Shown piece by piece: positions 15,510-24,245 of a stretch of 64,000 nucleotides of DNA (positions are counted from its first letter, which is position 1; the number at the start of each line of letters is the position of its first letter). Position numbers and translations under genes: made by a program. The stretch lies in NCBI GenBank assembly GCA_001769275.1, contig MEOQ01000040.1:1-64000 (forward strand), written 5' to 3'. The notes below the pieces were generated by a model. That model had not been told where the DNA came from and made no database searches. It was given only the letters and a program-made list of their open reading frames with translations. This DNA is from Bacteroidetes bacterium GWF2_43_63. Lineage in GTDB: Bacteria; Bacteroidota; Bacteroidia; Bacteroidales; DTU049.

Positions 15510-18230
15510 TCAATTCTTCTTCCAGCTCTTCTTATACGATTTGCTGAAAACAGCATACCATTTCTCGCCTTCGGTGTATTTAAGCAATTGAATTTTGTAA
15601 TCAGTCACTCCGTTTATTTTGTCTCTGATGGCCATTTTGCCGCCGAGCTGCGTTTGAATTGTTTTGGTGAACTTAACCGGATAATTGCGGCTTTTCAGAT
15701 CCTGCAACATGCGGAATGACGATTCGTAATCTTTCAGAGCATAAAAATGGTCAGCTCCGAAATAAACAAAATTCACATCGCCGCCGTGTAAAATATATTC
15801 CTGTACGGTCGGGTGTTTTAGCCCGAACGAATCAATGCCATTGGTAGTGTAAAAAATGCCGCATGTATTTATTTGCTTCACACATTCAGTATAATTGTTC
15901 TGTGCAGCATACTCGTCAACTTTGAACATCATATTCTGATATTCCATAGCAGGTTTAATGCGGTTTTGCTCCTTATAGGCCGCGCTGTTGTCGATATTAC
16001 ACAGAACATTTTTACTGGTGACATCTATGGCCATATTCAGGGTAACCGAGGCCAGTGCATAATCTCCGTCGCGCATAAGTTTTTTTGCCTTATCGAAATT
16101 CGAAATATAATTCTGTTCAGCATTGGCACATTCCTGCGAGAAAATTTTATTTTTCAGTTCGTTCATCGATGCTTCGAGTTCCTTGTCTTTTTCAAGTCCA
16201 TAGCTTTTAATGGCCTCCGTTGCATTTTGGTACGAATCGCGGGCTTCGGGCAATTTATTTCCCCAGGCACGTACTTTCCCTTCTTCCAGAATTGATGCTG
16301 CAAGCGGTTTCCCTGCAATCTGAAGAAATATTCCCAGACTGTCGTTTCTTTTAAAGTCGTACTGATTCTGATATCCGCGCGCTTCGAGAAAATATTTTGC
16401 AGCATCGGAATAATTTTCACCATTCAGATAATTTCTTCCTTTTTCGATGGCAATATGGTATCTTTTTTCTTTAATCAGAGCCATTACTTTCACAGCATCG
16501 CGGTCAGAGAAAATGTCCTCTTTGTGTGTTTTCTGATACAACATGGCGGTCAGACATTTTTCTTCGGCAGCATCAAGCAGATTGGCGTTCAGCTTAGTTC
16601 TGGCATCTTCGAGATAATTGTCGTAAATACCATTGCGGGCGCCGCACAAACCGGTCTGGCAGCCTTTCACTTCTCCAATAGCTGGATAAACCTGACTGAG
16701 ACTGTCGCATTTATTGAATTCAATGACTGCCTGGTCGTATTTTTTTTGCTGATTCAGTTTGTTTCCGAGCATCACATACTCTTTGCACAGCACGCCCATC
16801 CATTGAACGCTTTCGGAATTGCTGATGATATCAGAAGCGTTTTGTTTCTGATATTCCATGCTCTGATTGATGTAATTTCCAGCAATATCGAGACGTCCGT
16901 TCTGGATGGCTTTTTCGGCCACCTGCAGATAACTGCGGTAGATCCCGTATTTTGCCTGAGCCAATCCTTTTTGTACCTGCTCGGTACAGACAAGTCCCGG
17001 AGTAGAGGTGCAGAGCCATTTTGCACGTTCGAAACCGGCAATGGCCTCATTATATTTCTGCTCAGTATTGTTTTTGTCACCGATACCAATGAGTGTTGTG
17101 TAAATGGTATTTCCCAGTTGCACCAGCAATTGCTGGGTCGAAGGATCCGGGCTCATTTTAAGCAAGGCGTAATTCACCATGAATGCCGAAGTGTCATAGT
17201 TCGCCTGATTATACTCCATGCGGGCAAGCTGGTATTGAGCCGGCGCATAATATGGATTTACCTGTTTGGCTTTGTTGTAATAATTTGCGGCTTCCTGCAG
17301 CTTTCCTTCAGCCATCAGGTCGTTGCCTTTCTGACAAAAAAGCTGATCGAGAATTGTCAGTCGTTGATTGAGCGTAGCACGCAGTTGTGTTGTTTCAGTG
17401 ACGAGATTATGCATCTTGGGCATAAACTGCATCGGGTCGTTTTCGTGCAAGCCCAGATTCTGTGGGAATTGCCGCGAATCGATCGACATGATGGATTGCT
17501 CTACTTCTTTCAACTCAATGTCGTAAAACGAAATAAGATCGATGTTGTCGGGCTGAATGGCATGCAATTTATCCATCTGAGCCGCAATCAGTACATCGGT
17601 TGAATAATAGTCATTGATGTAGGCAACCTGATTGAGAAAAATGTTTTTTGATTTTTCGTTGAAATACAGCAGTTGATTTTCAACCGAAAGTGTGTATTGT
17701 GCGTCATTCACAGTGTCGCTGAAAGCCAGCTCGGGGAGCGGGAAATAGCCAAGGTTGTCGTTGAGTTGCTGACCAGTTACAGTTTTCTGAAAAACAAGAA
17801 CTCCGCTTTGCTGACCGCCGATATTCATACCGCCGCTTTGTTTGCGGAAAACTTTCACGGTATAATCAATCTCACCCGGGATCAGCTTTTTGGCAATATT
17901 GATTCCTTTATACTGAATGTCGCCACTGGCTGTAAAATTCTTCAGTTCGGGTTTAAAAATGTAATGGGCCGAATCCAGTTTTATCAGTTGCTGATTCATT
18001 ACATAGTTTACCGTGAATGAAGTGTATTCAGCTCTTTTTGGAATGGATCGGGCTATTTCCTGAATGATGAAATTGCTGTAAAATTCTCTGGCGCCAGGCG
18101 AACTGACATATTGATACGTTGAAGAGTACGAAAAATCATTGCTGATCAGGGTGGTTCGCTGTCCTTGCGAAAACAGTGAAATAGAGATTAATCCCAGCAA
18201 TAATACGCCTTTCGCGAATGTATTTATCAT
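15510..18230 (-). CDS. large exported TPR-containing protein
   Basis: A 906-residue protein. The start is the ATG at 18230 (MINTFAKGVL), giving a normal signal peptide that ends near residue 24 (SQGQ). Residues about 30-270 form a region with no family I recognise. TPR-like helical repeats follow from about residue 295 on, for example LMAEGKLQEAANYYNKAKQVNP, EQKYNEAIAGFERAKWLC and QKKYDQAVIEFNKCDSL. It probably sits in the periplasm or at the outer membrane as a scaffold. It has no T9SS tail and no lipobox. A TAnnTTTG promoter lies 21 bases upstream, and the repeat element of copy A lies beyond it. Confidence 0.75.
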   Translation of the reverse strand: MINTFAKGVLLLGLISISLFSQGQRTTLISNDFSYSSTYQYVSSPGAREFYSNFIIQEIARSIPKRAEYTSFTVNYVMNQQLIKLDSAHYIFKPELKNFTASGDIQYKGINIAKKLIPGEIDYTVKVFRKQSGGMNIGGQQSGVLVFQKTVTGQQLNDNLGYFPLPELAFSDTVNDAQYTLSVENQLLYFNEKSKNIFLNQVAYINDYYSTDVLIAAQMDKLHAIQPDNIDLISFYDIELKEVEQSIMSIDSRQFPQNLGLHENDPMQFMPKMHNLVTETTQLRATLNQRLTILDQLFCQKGNDLMAEGKLQEAANYYNKAKQVNPYYAPAQYQLARMEYNQANYDTSAFMVNYALLKMSPDPSTQQLLVQLGNTIYTTLIGIGDKNNTEQKYNEAIAGFERAKWLCTSTPGLVCTEQVQKGLAQAKYGIYRSYLQVAEKAIQNGRLDIAGNYINQSMEYQKQNASDIISNSESVQWMGVLCKEYVMLGNKLNQQKKYDQAVIEFNKCDSLSQVYPAIGEVKGCQTGLCGARNGIYDNYLEDARTKLNANLLDAAEEKCLTAMLYQKTHKEDIFSDRDAVKVMALIKEKRYHIAIEKGRNYLNGENYSDAAKYFLEARGYQNQYDFKRNDSLGIFLQIAGKPLAASILEEGKVRAWGNKLPEARDSYQNATEAIKSYGLEKDKELEASMNELKNKIFSQECANAEQNYISNFDKAKKLMRDGDYALASVTLNMAIDVTSKNVLCNIDNSAAYKEQNRIKPAMEYQNMMFKVDEYAAQNNYTECVKQINTCGIFYTTNGIDSFGLKHPTVQEYILHGGDVNFVYFGADHFYALKDYESSFRMLQDLKSRNYPVKFTKTIQTQLGGKMAIRDKINGVTDYKIQLLKYTEGEKWYAVFSKSYKKSWKKN

Positions 18231-18251
18231 ACAGAATATTTCTTTGATGTA

Positions 18252-18259
18252 CAAAAATA
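18252..18259 (-). promoter_or_regulatory. -7 promoter element (TATTTTTG)
   Basis: TAnnTTTG on the minus strand, 21 bases before the chosen start of the TPR gene (18230). It supports that start over the codon at 18254, which the motif would overlap. Confidence 0.5.
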
Positions 18260-18303
18260 GTCAAAATCTATTGAGTTGCAGTTGTTTGTTAAAGGATAGG
18301 CCA

Positions 18304-18480
18304 TAAAAATGATTGTTACGACATTCCACCGTTCCGGCTTGTGTACTGAATTCATACTAGTCAATGAGCCGGAACATGGAACCGTCGTAACAATGGCAAA
18401 AACAACGGTTCCATGTCCTACAGCTCCTTTGTCGCTTTCGGACGGTGGAATGTTGTTTTTGCATCAATTTTTTTCGAGAC
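18304..18480. repeat. cloverleaf repeat element, copy A
   Basis: First of three copies of a nested palindromic element. It has outer arms ACATTCCACCGTTCC / GGACGGTGGAATGT, hairpin 1 with stem CCGGC/GCCGG, hairpin 2 with GGAACATGGAACCGT / ACGGTTCCATGTCC, and a conserved spacer close to CAGCTCCTTTGTCGCTTT. In this copy the loop of hairpin 1 is 29 bases with a small TGAATTCA palindrome instead of a REP. The outermost ends are degenerate. No coding potential. Confidence 0.85.
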
Positions 18481-18492
18481 ACCCTTTAAAGG

Positions 18493-19314
18493 CTACACCT
18501 CCACATTGAAATTCCGCAGGGCGTCGTTGAGTGAGGTTTTGCGGTCGGTGCTTTCTTTGCGTTGTCCGATAATCAGGGCACAATTCACATTGAATTCGCC
18601 GCCGGGAAATTTTTTGGTGTACGAACCCGGAATCACAACAGAGCGGGGCGGCACATAGCCTTTGTATTCAACCGCTTTTTCAGTCGAAACATCAATAATT
18701 TTGGTGCTGCCGGTAATGACCGTGTTGGCTCCGAGAACCGCTTCACGTCCGATGTGCGCACCTTCAACCACAATGCAGCGTGAACCGATGAAGCAACCGT
18801 CTTCGACAATGACCGGAGCTGCTTGCACAGGTTCCAGCACACCGCCGATTCCAACGCCACCACTGAGGTGTACATTTTTTCCGATCTGTGCGCAAGAACC
18901 TACAGTCGCCCAGGTGTCGACCATGCTGCCGCTATCGACATAAGCGCCAATGTTTACATACGAAGGCATCATGATGACACCGCTGGCAATATAGGCTCCA
19001 TGGCGGGCTACAGCGTGAGGCACCACGCGAATACCAGCTTCTTTATATCCTTTTTTCAGTGGAATTTTGTCATGAAATTCCAGTGGGCCGGCTTCGGTCA
19101 CTTTCATTTCCGAAATTGGAAAATACAGGATGACTGCTTTTTTCACCCATTCATTCACCTGCCATTTGTCGCTAACCGGCTCTGCTACGCGCAAAGTGCC
19201 TTTGTCGAGCATGTCAATGACCAAACGAATGGTGTTGCAGGTTTCGGATTCTTTCAGGAGCTCCCGGTTGTCCCAGGCCGCTTCGATGATGATTTTTATA
19301 TTGTCGTTTTTCAT
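18493..19314 (-). CDS. dapD: 2,3,4,5-tetrahydropyridine-2,6-dicarboxylate N-succinyltransferase
   Basis: A 273-residue cytoplasmic enzyme that transfers succinyl from succinyl-CoA to tetrahydrodipicolinate in the succinylase branch of lysine and diaminopimelate synthesis. The N-terminal helical part runs to about residue 85. A left-handed beta-helix follows, with hexapeptide repeats (IASGVIMMPSYVNIGAYVD, GGVGIGGVLEP, IGREAVLGANTVITGS), and a C-terminal strand that ends NFNVEV. Length matches the family. It lies 8 bases after the membrane-protein gene on the same strand and is probably co-transcribed. Repeat copy A begins 12 bases beyond its stop. Confidence 0.95.
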   Translation of the reverse strand: MKNDNIKIIIEAAWDNRELLKESETCNTIRLVIDMLDKGTLRVAEPVSDKWQVNEWVKKAVILYFPISEMKVTEAGPLEFHDKIPLKKGYKEAGIRVVPHAVARHGAYIASGVIMMPSYVNIGAYVDSGSMVDTWATVGSCAQIGKNVHLSGGVGIGGVLEPVQAAPVIVEDGCFIGSRCIVVEGAHIGREAVLGANTVITGSTKIIDVSTEKAVEYKGYVPPRSVVIPGSYTKKFPGGEFNVNCALIIGQRKESTDRKTSLNDALRNFNVEV

Positions 19315-19322
19315 AATCCGAA

Positions 19323-20048
19323 TTATTGTTGATTGAAAATTTCGTTCAGAACAAATTGTGCTTCAGTCAGCATTCCTTCCGGGACGGGAAAGCGGGCGGT
19401 GGTTTCGACACGGGCGCCGCGACTGGGTACAGAATAGGTAACTTCAAGATAGTGTATTCCGGATTTAATTTTTTGAATCGAAGCGTCTTCAAGACGGTTA
19501 TTCAGTTTGGCCCAGACATGTAGTGTTTCGTTTATAATGCCTCCTTCGCGTGTGAGAATTACATGTGCTTCGGCCGGGCGCAGTCTGCGTTTTTGGGAAT
19601 GCATAGCGATAGCGCTTACAAGCCAGATAAAGGCACTTAATCCAATGAAGAAGACAATAAGGAAACTGAAATCCAATCCAATTATGGCCAGAAACACACA
19701 CACAATAAATGTTATAAAAATAACTACCCATCGCATTAGCAAAAAATTTCCCGAGACTTCTTTCACATCTAATTTTTGTAGTTGTGCGTATTCCACTTGC
19801 CCAATATGCCATTGAGCAACAACATTTTCCGGTTGAAGAATAGACTCAAAAACGCGGGCGGTTCTGATGTAATAATAGAAAATAATTATTCCGGTGAGAA
19901 GCATCAGGAAGGCAAATACCATCATTGCAAAACCGCCATCCATGCCATCCATTCCGGTGAGTGAGGGAATGAGAAACAAAGCAAGTGAGATGATACCAAA
20001 TATCAGCGCACTTCTGGTCGCAATAATTTTGTATTTATTTCTGATCAT
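19323..20048 (-). CDS. four-helix membrane protein of unknown function
   Basis: A 241-residue inner-membrane protein. Hydrophobic segments lie at about residues 12-30, 38-60, 105-122 and 128-146. Two loops are likely cytoplasmic: one of about 45 residues with FESILQPENVVAQWHIGQVEY, and a C-terminal domain of about 90 residues with beta strands (HVILTREGGIINETLHVW, LEVTYSVPSRG). No motif is recognised. dapD follows 8 bases downstream, but nothing ties it to lysine synthesis. The start is the ATG at 20048. Confidence 0.7.
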   Translation of the reverse strand: MIRNKYKIIATRSALIFGIISLALFLIPSLTGMDGMDGGFAMMVFAFLMLLTGIIIFYYYIRTARVFESILQPENVVAQWHIGQVEYAQLQKLDVKEVSGNFLLMRWVVIFITFIVCVFLAIIGLDFSFLIVFFIGLSAFIWLVSAIAMHSQKRRLRPAEAHVILTREGGIINETLHVWAKLNNRLEDASIQKIKSGIHYLEVTYSVPSRGARVETTARFPVPEGMLTEAQFVLNEIFNQQ

Positions 20049-20127
20049 GAATAAAAGATTGCAGTTACAATATTACTAAATAAAATCTGATGTTATCCGG
20101 TTGAGAAAAAATGTTGCATGAAATCTT

Positions 20128-20348
20128 AGAGAATGTCTAAAAACAGCTCGTTGTTACGACATTCCACCGTTCCGGCCGCTATTAACCCTCGAAGAGTTCG
20201 GAACTCTTCGAGGGTTTTCTAAAAAGGCCGGAACATGGAACCGTCGCAACAATGGCAAAAACAACGGTTCCATGTCCTTGCGCTCCTGCATCGCTTAAGG
20301 ACGGTGGAATGTTGTTTTTGCCTCTGACATCATTTTTAGACAGACTCT
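20128..20348. repeat. cloverleaf repeat element, copy B (with nested REP)
   Basis: The best-preserved copy. It is bounded by 16-bp terminal inverted repeats (20128-20143 and 20333-20348, 14 of 16 matching, core GTCTAAAAA / TTTTTAGAC). Outer arms are at 20159-20173 and 20299-20312. Hairpin 2 is at 20230-20244 and 20264-20277. Hairpin 1 has stem CCGGCC/GGCCGG, and its loop contains a REP palindrome at 20184-20216. It fills most of the 358-base gap between two genes. Confidence 0.88.
20184..20216. repeat. REP palindrome copy 3 (inside element B)
   Basis: 33-bp palindrome with arm AACCCTCGAAGAGTTC. Relative to the other copies a G is replaced by A in the left arm, and the matching C by T in the right arm. 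The change is compensated, so pairing is perfect. Confidence 0.9.
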
Positions 20349-20361
20349 TAAAGGAATTTAG

Positions 20362-20369
20362 TATTTTTG
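20362..20369 (+). promoter_or_regulatory. -7 promoter element (TATTTTTG)
   Basis: TAnnTTTG lying 38 bases before the zinc-ribbon gene and 14 bases after the end of repeat element B. Confidence 0.45.
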
Positions 20370-20406
20370 AAATCATTATTCTGATTAAACGTCAAAAAAT
20401 ATCGAT

Positions 20407-22992
20407 ATGATTCTTTGCTCCAATTGTCATCAATCGTTGAATGAGAACGCGAAATTCTGCACTAATTGCGGAACTAAAATAGTTTTTTCAGAAAAAAACC
20501 TGAACGCCGAAAGCCTGACAAAATGCAGCTGTGGCGCTGATTTGAAGCCGAATGCGAAGTTTTGCACTGCTTGTGGAAAAAAGTTCAATGTTACTGAAGA
20601 AAAAACGGAAAAGGTCAATTCAGACCTATGCAGTTGTGGCGCAGAAATGAAGCCGGGAGCAAAATTTTGCACGGTGTGCGGAATGAAAGTCGCGGTTGCT
20701 GTAAATACAGCACCGATTACGAACCCGGATGTTTGTTCCTGCGGAGCAGCACTGAAGCCCGGAGTCAAATTTTGCACAACCTGTGGCAAATCAACTTTTG
20801 TAGTACAGCAGCCAATTCATCAGCCAGCATCGGTGCGTACACAACCCAAACAGCCGGTTCAGCAAGCTTTTCATCAATCTCAGCCAATTACACCGCGTAA
20901 AAAGAAACGTGTTTTTCTGAAAGTGGCTGCAGCTGTTCTTATTGTTGCAGTTATTGGTGGTGGCGGATATCTGGCTTACACCAAGCTTTTTGGTGGAATC
21001 AGAAAAAAATTATTGGTTGAACAAACGATTGCTGTTTCCGACAAAGATCAGACGGTGAAGTATGAAGATGAGATTGCGGTGACTGTGCCTTATGGATTGA
21101 TTGATAAAGAGCAAACACTAAGCATTTACTCAGTGAAGGGATTGCCCGAAGAGGAAGGCATAAAACAGCTTGGGGCTTATGATGTAAGCATGTCGGAAAC
21201 AAATGAATTTGACGGTTACATGGAAGTGACCATTAAGTACGATCCAGCAGATTTACCAGCCGGTGCAGATCCCTCAAAAGATCTTTTCTGCATGTATCTG
21301 GATGAATCCAGCAATGAGTGGAAGGGCCTTCCCTATACAATAAATGCGTCGGATAATACCATGACCATTTATACGAATCATTTTACCACTTTTGCACCGT
21401 GGGCTGTTTCAGAAAAGGTTGTCCCCGGCCCGATGATGACCGTGAAAAAGGTTCAATTCCCGGGTGGTTCATTCATGTCAACCGAAGAAGTTGCTACCAC
21501 CATGGAAGAATTTGCCGCGAATTCGCCAAAGTCAGATGGCGCTGTCAGAGCTGGATGGGATAAGGTGAACGAGTGGTTTGGCATAAGTGCGCAAGTGGGG
21601 TCTTTTGCTGAGAATGCGCTTGAAATGGGCGCTTTGAAAGGTATAAACGAAGTGGCGACTGAAGTTGGATTGGGCTTTGCGCTGGTGCAGTGTGCCATTG
21701 ATGTTGCTGAAGGAAAAACAGGCAAAGCAACACTGGAGCTGTCAAAAAATCTATATAATTATTGGGCGCTGAAACTGATTAATACTTCAGCTATCAATCT
21801 GGCATTTGTGGGCGTATTTGTTATTGACTGGTCGCTCAATAAATTCATTCAGGAAGCCATCAGTGGCCGAACAGATATTTATCAGAAAGCGTATGATCTT
21901 TATTATAAAGAGAAAAGAGAAAAAGAAAAAATCAATTCGGTCTATTGGTACAAAACATTGAAAAAGACCATGCGGTCTGTGAAAAATCCGGCGCAAGCTT
22001 CTGAAGAAGTCATGAAAGTTATTCATGATTATGTTTGGGAATTCTGGCAGGATGAAAGTGTTGTAGGTGAGTATCAGGACCGTATTATGAAGAATACCGG
22101 CGCCACCGGAGGCGGTTATCTGAACGAACAATTGAAGAAAGATATTTCCGATGCCCATTATGCATCGATCATTAAAACATTGAACGAGACCAATATTTTT
22201 GAGCGAATTGTAAAAGAAATTCGTTTGGACATGCAGGGAAAGCTGTACGATAAGCTATGTTTTATTCAAAAAGAAATGAACAAGGTGAGTAAAATAAATG
22301 TTGTTGTAAAAATTGATCCTGAATGTGATGAATACTCCGATGTTGAAGTTGGCGGATTAGCTGTGCAATTTAATGTTGCATCGGATGTTCATAAAAAACT
22401 CTGGACTGGTACAACAGACAAGGATGGAGAGTTCCTTTTCAACTGCACAACGCTAGGCTATCTTGATGCCGGAAGCCCGCAGGAAGTGATTGTAACGGTG
22501 AAAGGTCCGGCAGGTAAAGACGAGGAATTTTCAGGCGAATTAAAGTTGGCCGGTGAAGGTAAAACCACAGTGGTGGAAATCATGATTGGCGCTCCAAAAC
22601 TGGAAGGCACCTGGAAACTTGATGCAACCATCACCAAAATGACCATGGATGCTTCGCTTCAGTATATGGACGGGATGGCCGATTTTTACGGATCGGGCGA
22701 TGATTACAGGGCCGAGCGTAAAAAAGTGGAAGAGCAGATGAAAGGACAAAAAGCCCAGCTGCCTGATCTGAAACTCGATGAAATTGAATACATAATGGAT
22801 GTGAAACGTGAAGGTCAGTATTATGTAATCTCTTCCAAAAATTTTAATGACCCCACTGCACTGGGCAGTGTTCAGTATAAAATTAAATTTACCAGCAGAA
22901 ATTCGTTTGAAGGCACCTATGTTGGACTCAACCATCTCAACGGAAAAGAAAATCGCACTGAAATGGATATTAAAGGAACACGACTTAAATAA
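20407..22992 (+). CDS. membrane protein with four N-terminal zinc ribbons and a large extracytoplasmic region
   Basis: An 861-residue protein. Residues 1-135 hold four zinc-ribbon units, each with a CxxC or CSCG pair followed by KFCTxCG. A Gln/Pro-rich linker leads to a Lys-rich KKKR stop and one transmembrane segment at about residues 168-188, so the ribbons face the cytoplasm. Outside, residues about 200-330 resemble a ZU5-like beta domain (VTVPYGLIDKEQTLSIY ... FTTFAPWAV). A long helical part (about 370-640) follows, then two beta-rich segments, the second starting LEGTWKLDATITKM. I do not recognise the whole architecture. The following lipoprotein gene starts 6 bases later and is probably a partner. 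Confidence 0.8.
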   Translation: MILCSNCHQSLNENAKFCTNCGTKIVFSEKNLNAESLTKCSCGADLKPNAKFCTACGKKFNVTEEKTEKVNSDLCSCGAEMKPGAKFCTVCGMKVAVAVNTAPITNPDVCSCGAALKPGVKFCTTCGKSTFVVQQPIHQPASVRTQPKQPVQQAFHQSQPITPRKKKRVFLKVAAAVLIVAVIGGGGYLAYTKLFGGIRKKLLVEQTIAVSDKDQTVKYEDEIAVTVPYGLIDKEQTLSIYSVKGLPEEEGIKQLGAYDVSMSETNEFDGYMEVTIKYDPADLPAGADPSKDLFCMYLDESSNEWKGLPYTINASDNTMTIYTNHFTTFAPWAVSEKVVPGPMMTVKKVQFPGGSFMSTEEVATTMEEFAANSPKSDGAVRAGWDKVNEWFGISAQVGSFAENALEMGALKGINEVATEVGLGFALVQCAIDVAEGKTGKATLELSKNLYNYWALKLINTSAINLAFVGVFVIDWSLNKFIQEAISGRTDIYQKAYDLYYKEKREKEKINSVYWYKTLKKTMRSVKNPAQASEEVMKVIHDYVWEFWQDESVVGEYQDRIMKNTGATGGGYLNEQLKKDISDAHYASIIKTLNETNIFERIVKEIRLDMQGKLYDKLCFIQKEMNKVSKINVVVKIDPECDEYSDVEVGGLAVQFNVASDVHKKLWTGTTDKDGEFLFNCTTLGYLDAGSPQEVIVTVKGPAGKDEEFSGELKLAGEGKTTVVEIMIGAPKLEGTWKLDATITKMTMDASLQYMDGMADFYGSGDDYRAERKKVEEQMKGQKAQLPDLKLDEIEYIMDVKREGQYYVISSKNFNDPTALGSVQYKIKFTSRNSFEGTYVGLNHLNGKENRTEMDIKGTRLK

Positions 22993-22998
22993 CTCAAT

Positions 22999-23649
22999 AT
23001 GAACCAAACATTTTTCGCACTCGTTTTTTTGACGCTTTTTTCTGCTGCTTGTTCATCAACAATAAAAAAGGAAACTGAAAAATCTATTGAGAAAGTTGTT
23101 GTTAATGAGGCAACAATTGTCCTTCATCAGAATTCAAAAGGAAAAGAAAGATTCCCATTAAAAGACACAATAAATATTTCATTGGAATCAATTGAAACAA
23201 GCTCGGGAAGTTGTTCTTCGCTAAATCTGACATTTGCTGAAAATGACGGGGGACGGGTGAATTCATTCGATTTATTTTTGCCGGCTGCACCGCAGTTGAA
23301 GTGGCATCAAACCCGTGATGGTGGTTTTGAATTATATGAAACAAAGCTCCCATATACTCTCCATGGCGACAATTATGTTCCATATAAGGATGCTCTTCGT
23401 GATACAGAAATCAGGGCCAGTGCATATTTGCAATCAATAATAAAATCACCTGACGGAACGGCTATGATGTATTTTCGCTACAATGAGATTACAATCATAT
23501 CTATGGATTTCAAAGATGGAAAAGCAAATCTCGAAATGAATCTAAAACTCGTTTCGGAGCAAATGTCAGATCCGGTTTATGGCAGTTACAATGCTGATGT
23601 GCATTTTGTTGTCAAAAACTTCGCATCGTCAATGATGATGGTTGACTAG
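22999..23649 (+). CDS. lipoprotein of unknown function
   Basis: A 216-residue lipoprotein. The signal MNQTFFALVFLTLFSAAC places the lipidated Cys at residue 18. The mature part begins with a Lys/Glu-rich tether (STIKKETEKSIEKVV) and then beta-type stretches with no recognised motif. It starts 6 bases after the zinc-ribbon gene, so the two are likely co-expressed. It may sit at the membrane near the extracytoplasmic part of that protein; this is inference from position only. Confidence 0.75.
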   Translation: MNQTFFALVFLTLFSAACSSTIKKETEKSIEKVVVNEATIVLHQNSKGKERFPLKDTINISLESIETSSGSCSSLNLTFAENDGGRVNSFDLFLPAAPQLKWHQTRDGGFELYETKLPYTLHGDNYVPYKDALRDTEIRASAYLQSIIKSPDGTAMMYFRYNEITIISMDFKDGKANLEMNLKLVSEQMSDPVYGSYNADVHFVVKNFASSMMMVD

Positions 23650-23745
23650 CAAGGAAATTCTTATTCAATTTCCGTGAATAATTGTAAAATATGCATAAAT
23701 CTGCATATTTTAAAAAATTCGTCATTTCTGCAACGAAATACTTAA

Positions 23746-23753
23746 TAAATTTG
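23746..23753 (+). promoter_or_regulatory. -7 promoter element (TAAATTTG) of the flavinylation operon
   Basis: TAnnTTTG lying 27 bases before the thioredoxin ATG at 23781. It is the only convincing promoter in front of the five-gene set 23781-27565, whose members overlap or lie within 13 bases of each other. Confidence 0.5.
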
Positions 23754-23780
23754 TCTGATATTCCCAAACAATCTTTTGCG

Positions 23781-24245
23781 ATGAAGAAATACTTTTTTAT
23801 TCTAATGGTTTTAATCTCGGCCTCGTTAGGAGCTCAGACAATAACTCCACTCGATTCTACGATATGGAGCAAGGATTATAATTTCGCATTGACAAATGCC
23901 AAAGAGAGTGGCAAGCCGTTGGTAATAGTTTTCAGCGGATCCGACTGGTGTAAACCCTGTATAATGCTTCGCGAACAAGTATTTGTAAAACCCGAATTCA
24001 ATTCCTGGGCGCAAGAAAAAGTTGTTTGCGTTTGCCTTGATTTCCCCTCACAGAAAAAGAACCGATTGCCTCAAAATCTGCAACAACAAAATGATGCATT
24101 GGCTGAGCGTTTTAATCCAAATGGACTTTTCCCGTTGGTTGTTGTAATAAATTCAGATGAAGCAGTGTTGGGAAACATTGGTTACAAGGATCTTTCTGCA
24201 CAGGATTATGTTTTGGAACTTGAAAAAATTATCAACATCAAATGA
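23781..24245 (+). CDS. exported thioredoxin-family protein
   Basis: A 154-residue protein. The start is the ATG at 23781, giving a signal peptide (MKKYFFILMVLISASLGAQ); a longer frame to 23691 would bury that signal. The active site is DWCKPC near residue 55, a thioredoxin CxxC with Lys-Pro between the cysteines. It probably acts in the periplasm as a thiol reductase or oxidase. It is the first gene of an operon with DUF2271, ApbE, DUF4266 and DUF3570, and overlaps the next gene by 4 bases (ATGA). A role in keeping partner cysteines reduced, for instance those at the DUF4266 C-terminus, is inference. Confidence 0.88.
   Translation: MKKYFFILMVLISASLGAQTITPLDSTIWSKDYNFALTNAKESGKPLVIVFSGSDWCKPCIMLREQVFVKPEFNSWAQEKVVCVCLDFPSQKKNRLPQNLQQQNDALAERFNPNGLFPLVVVINSDEAVLGNIGYKDLSAQDYVLELEKIINIK

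Noticed and set aside
16455-17603. 382-residue plus-strand ORF opposite the TPR gene
   Set aside because: A hydrophobic shadow of the reverse strand with no recognisable motif; the minus-strand gene has a signal peptide, repeats and a promoter.
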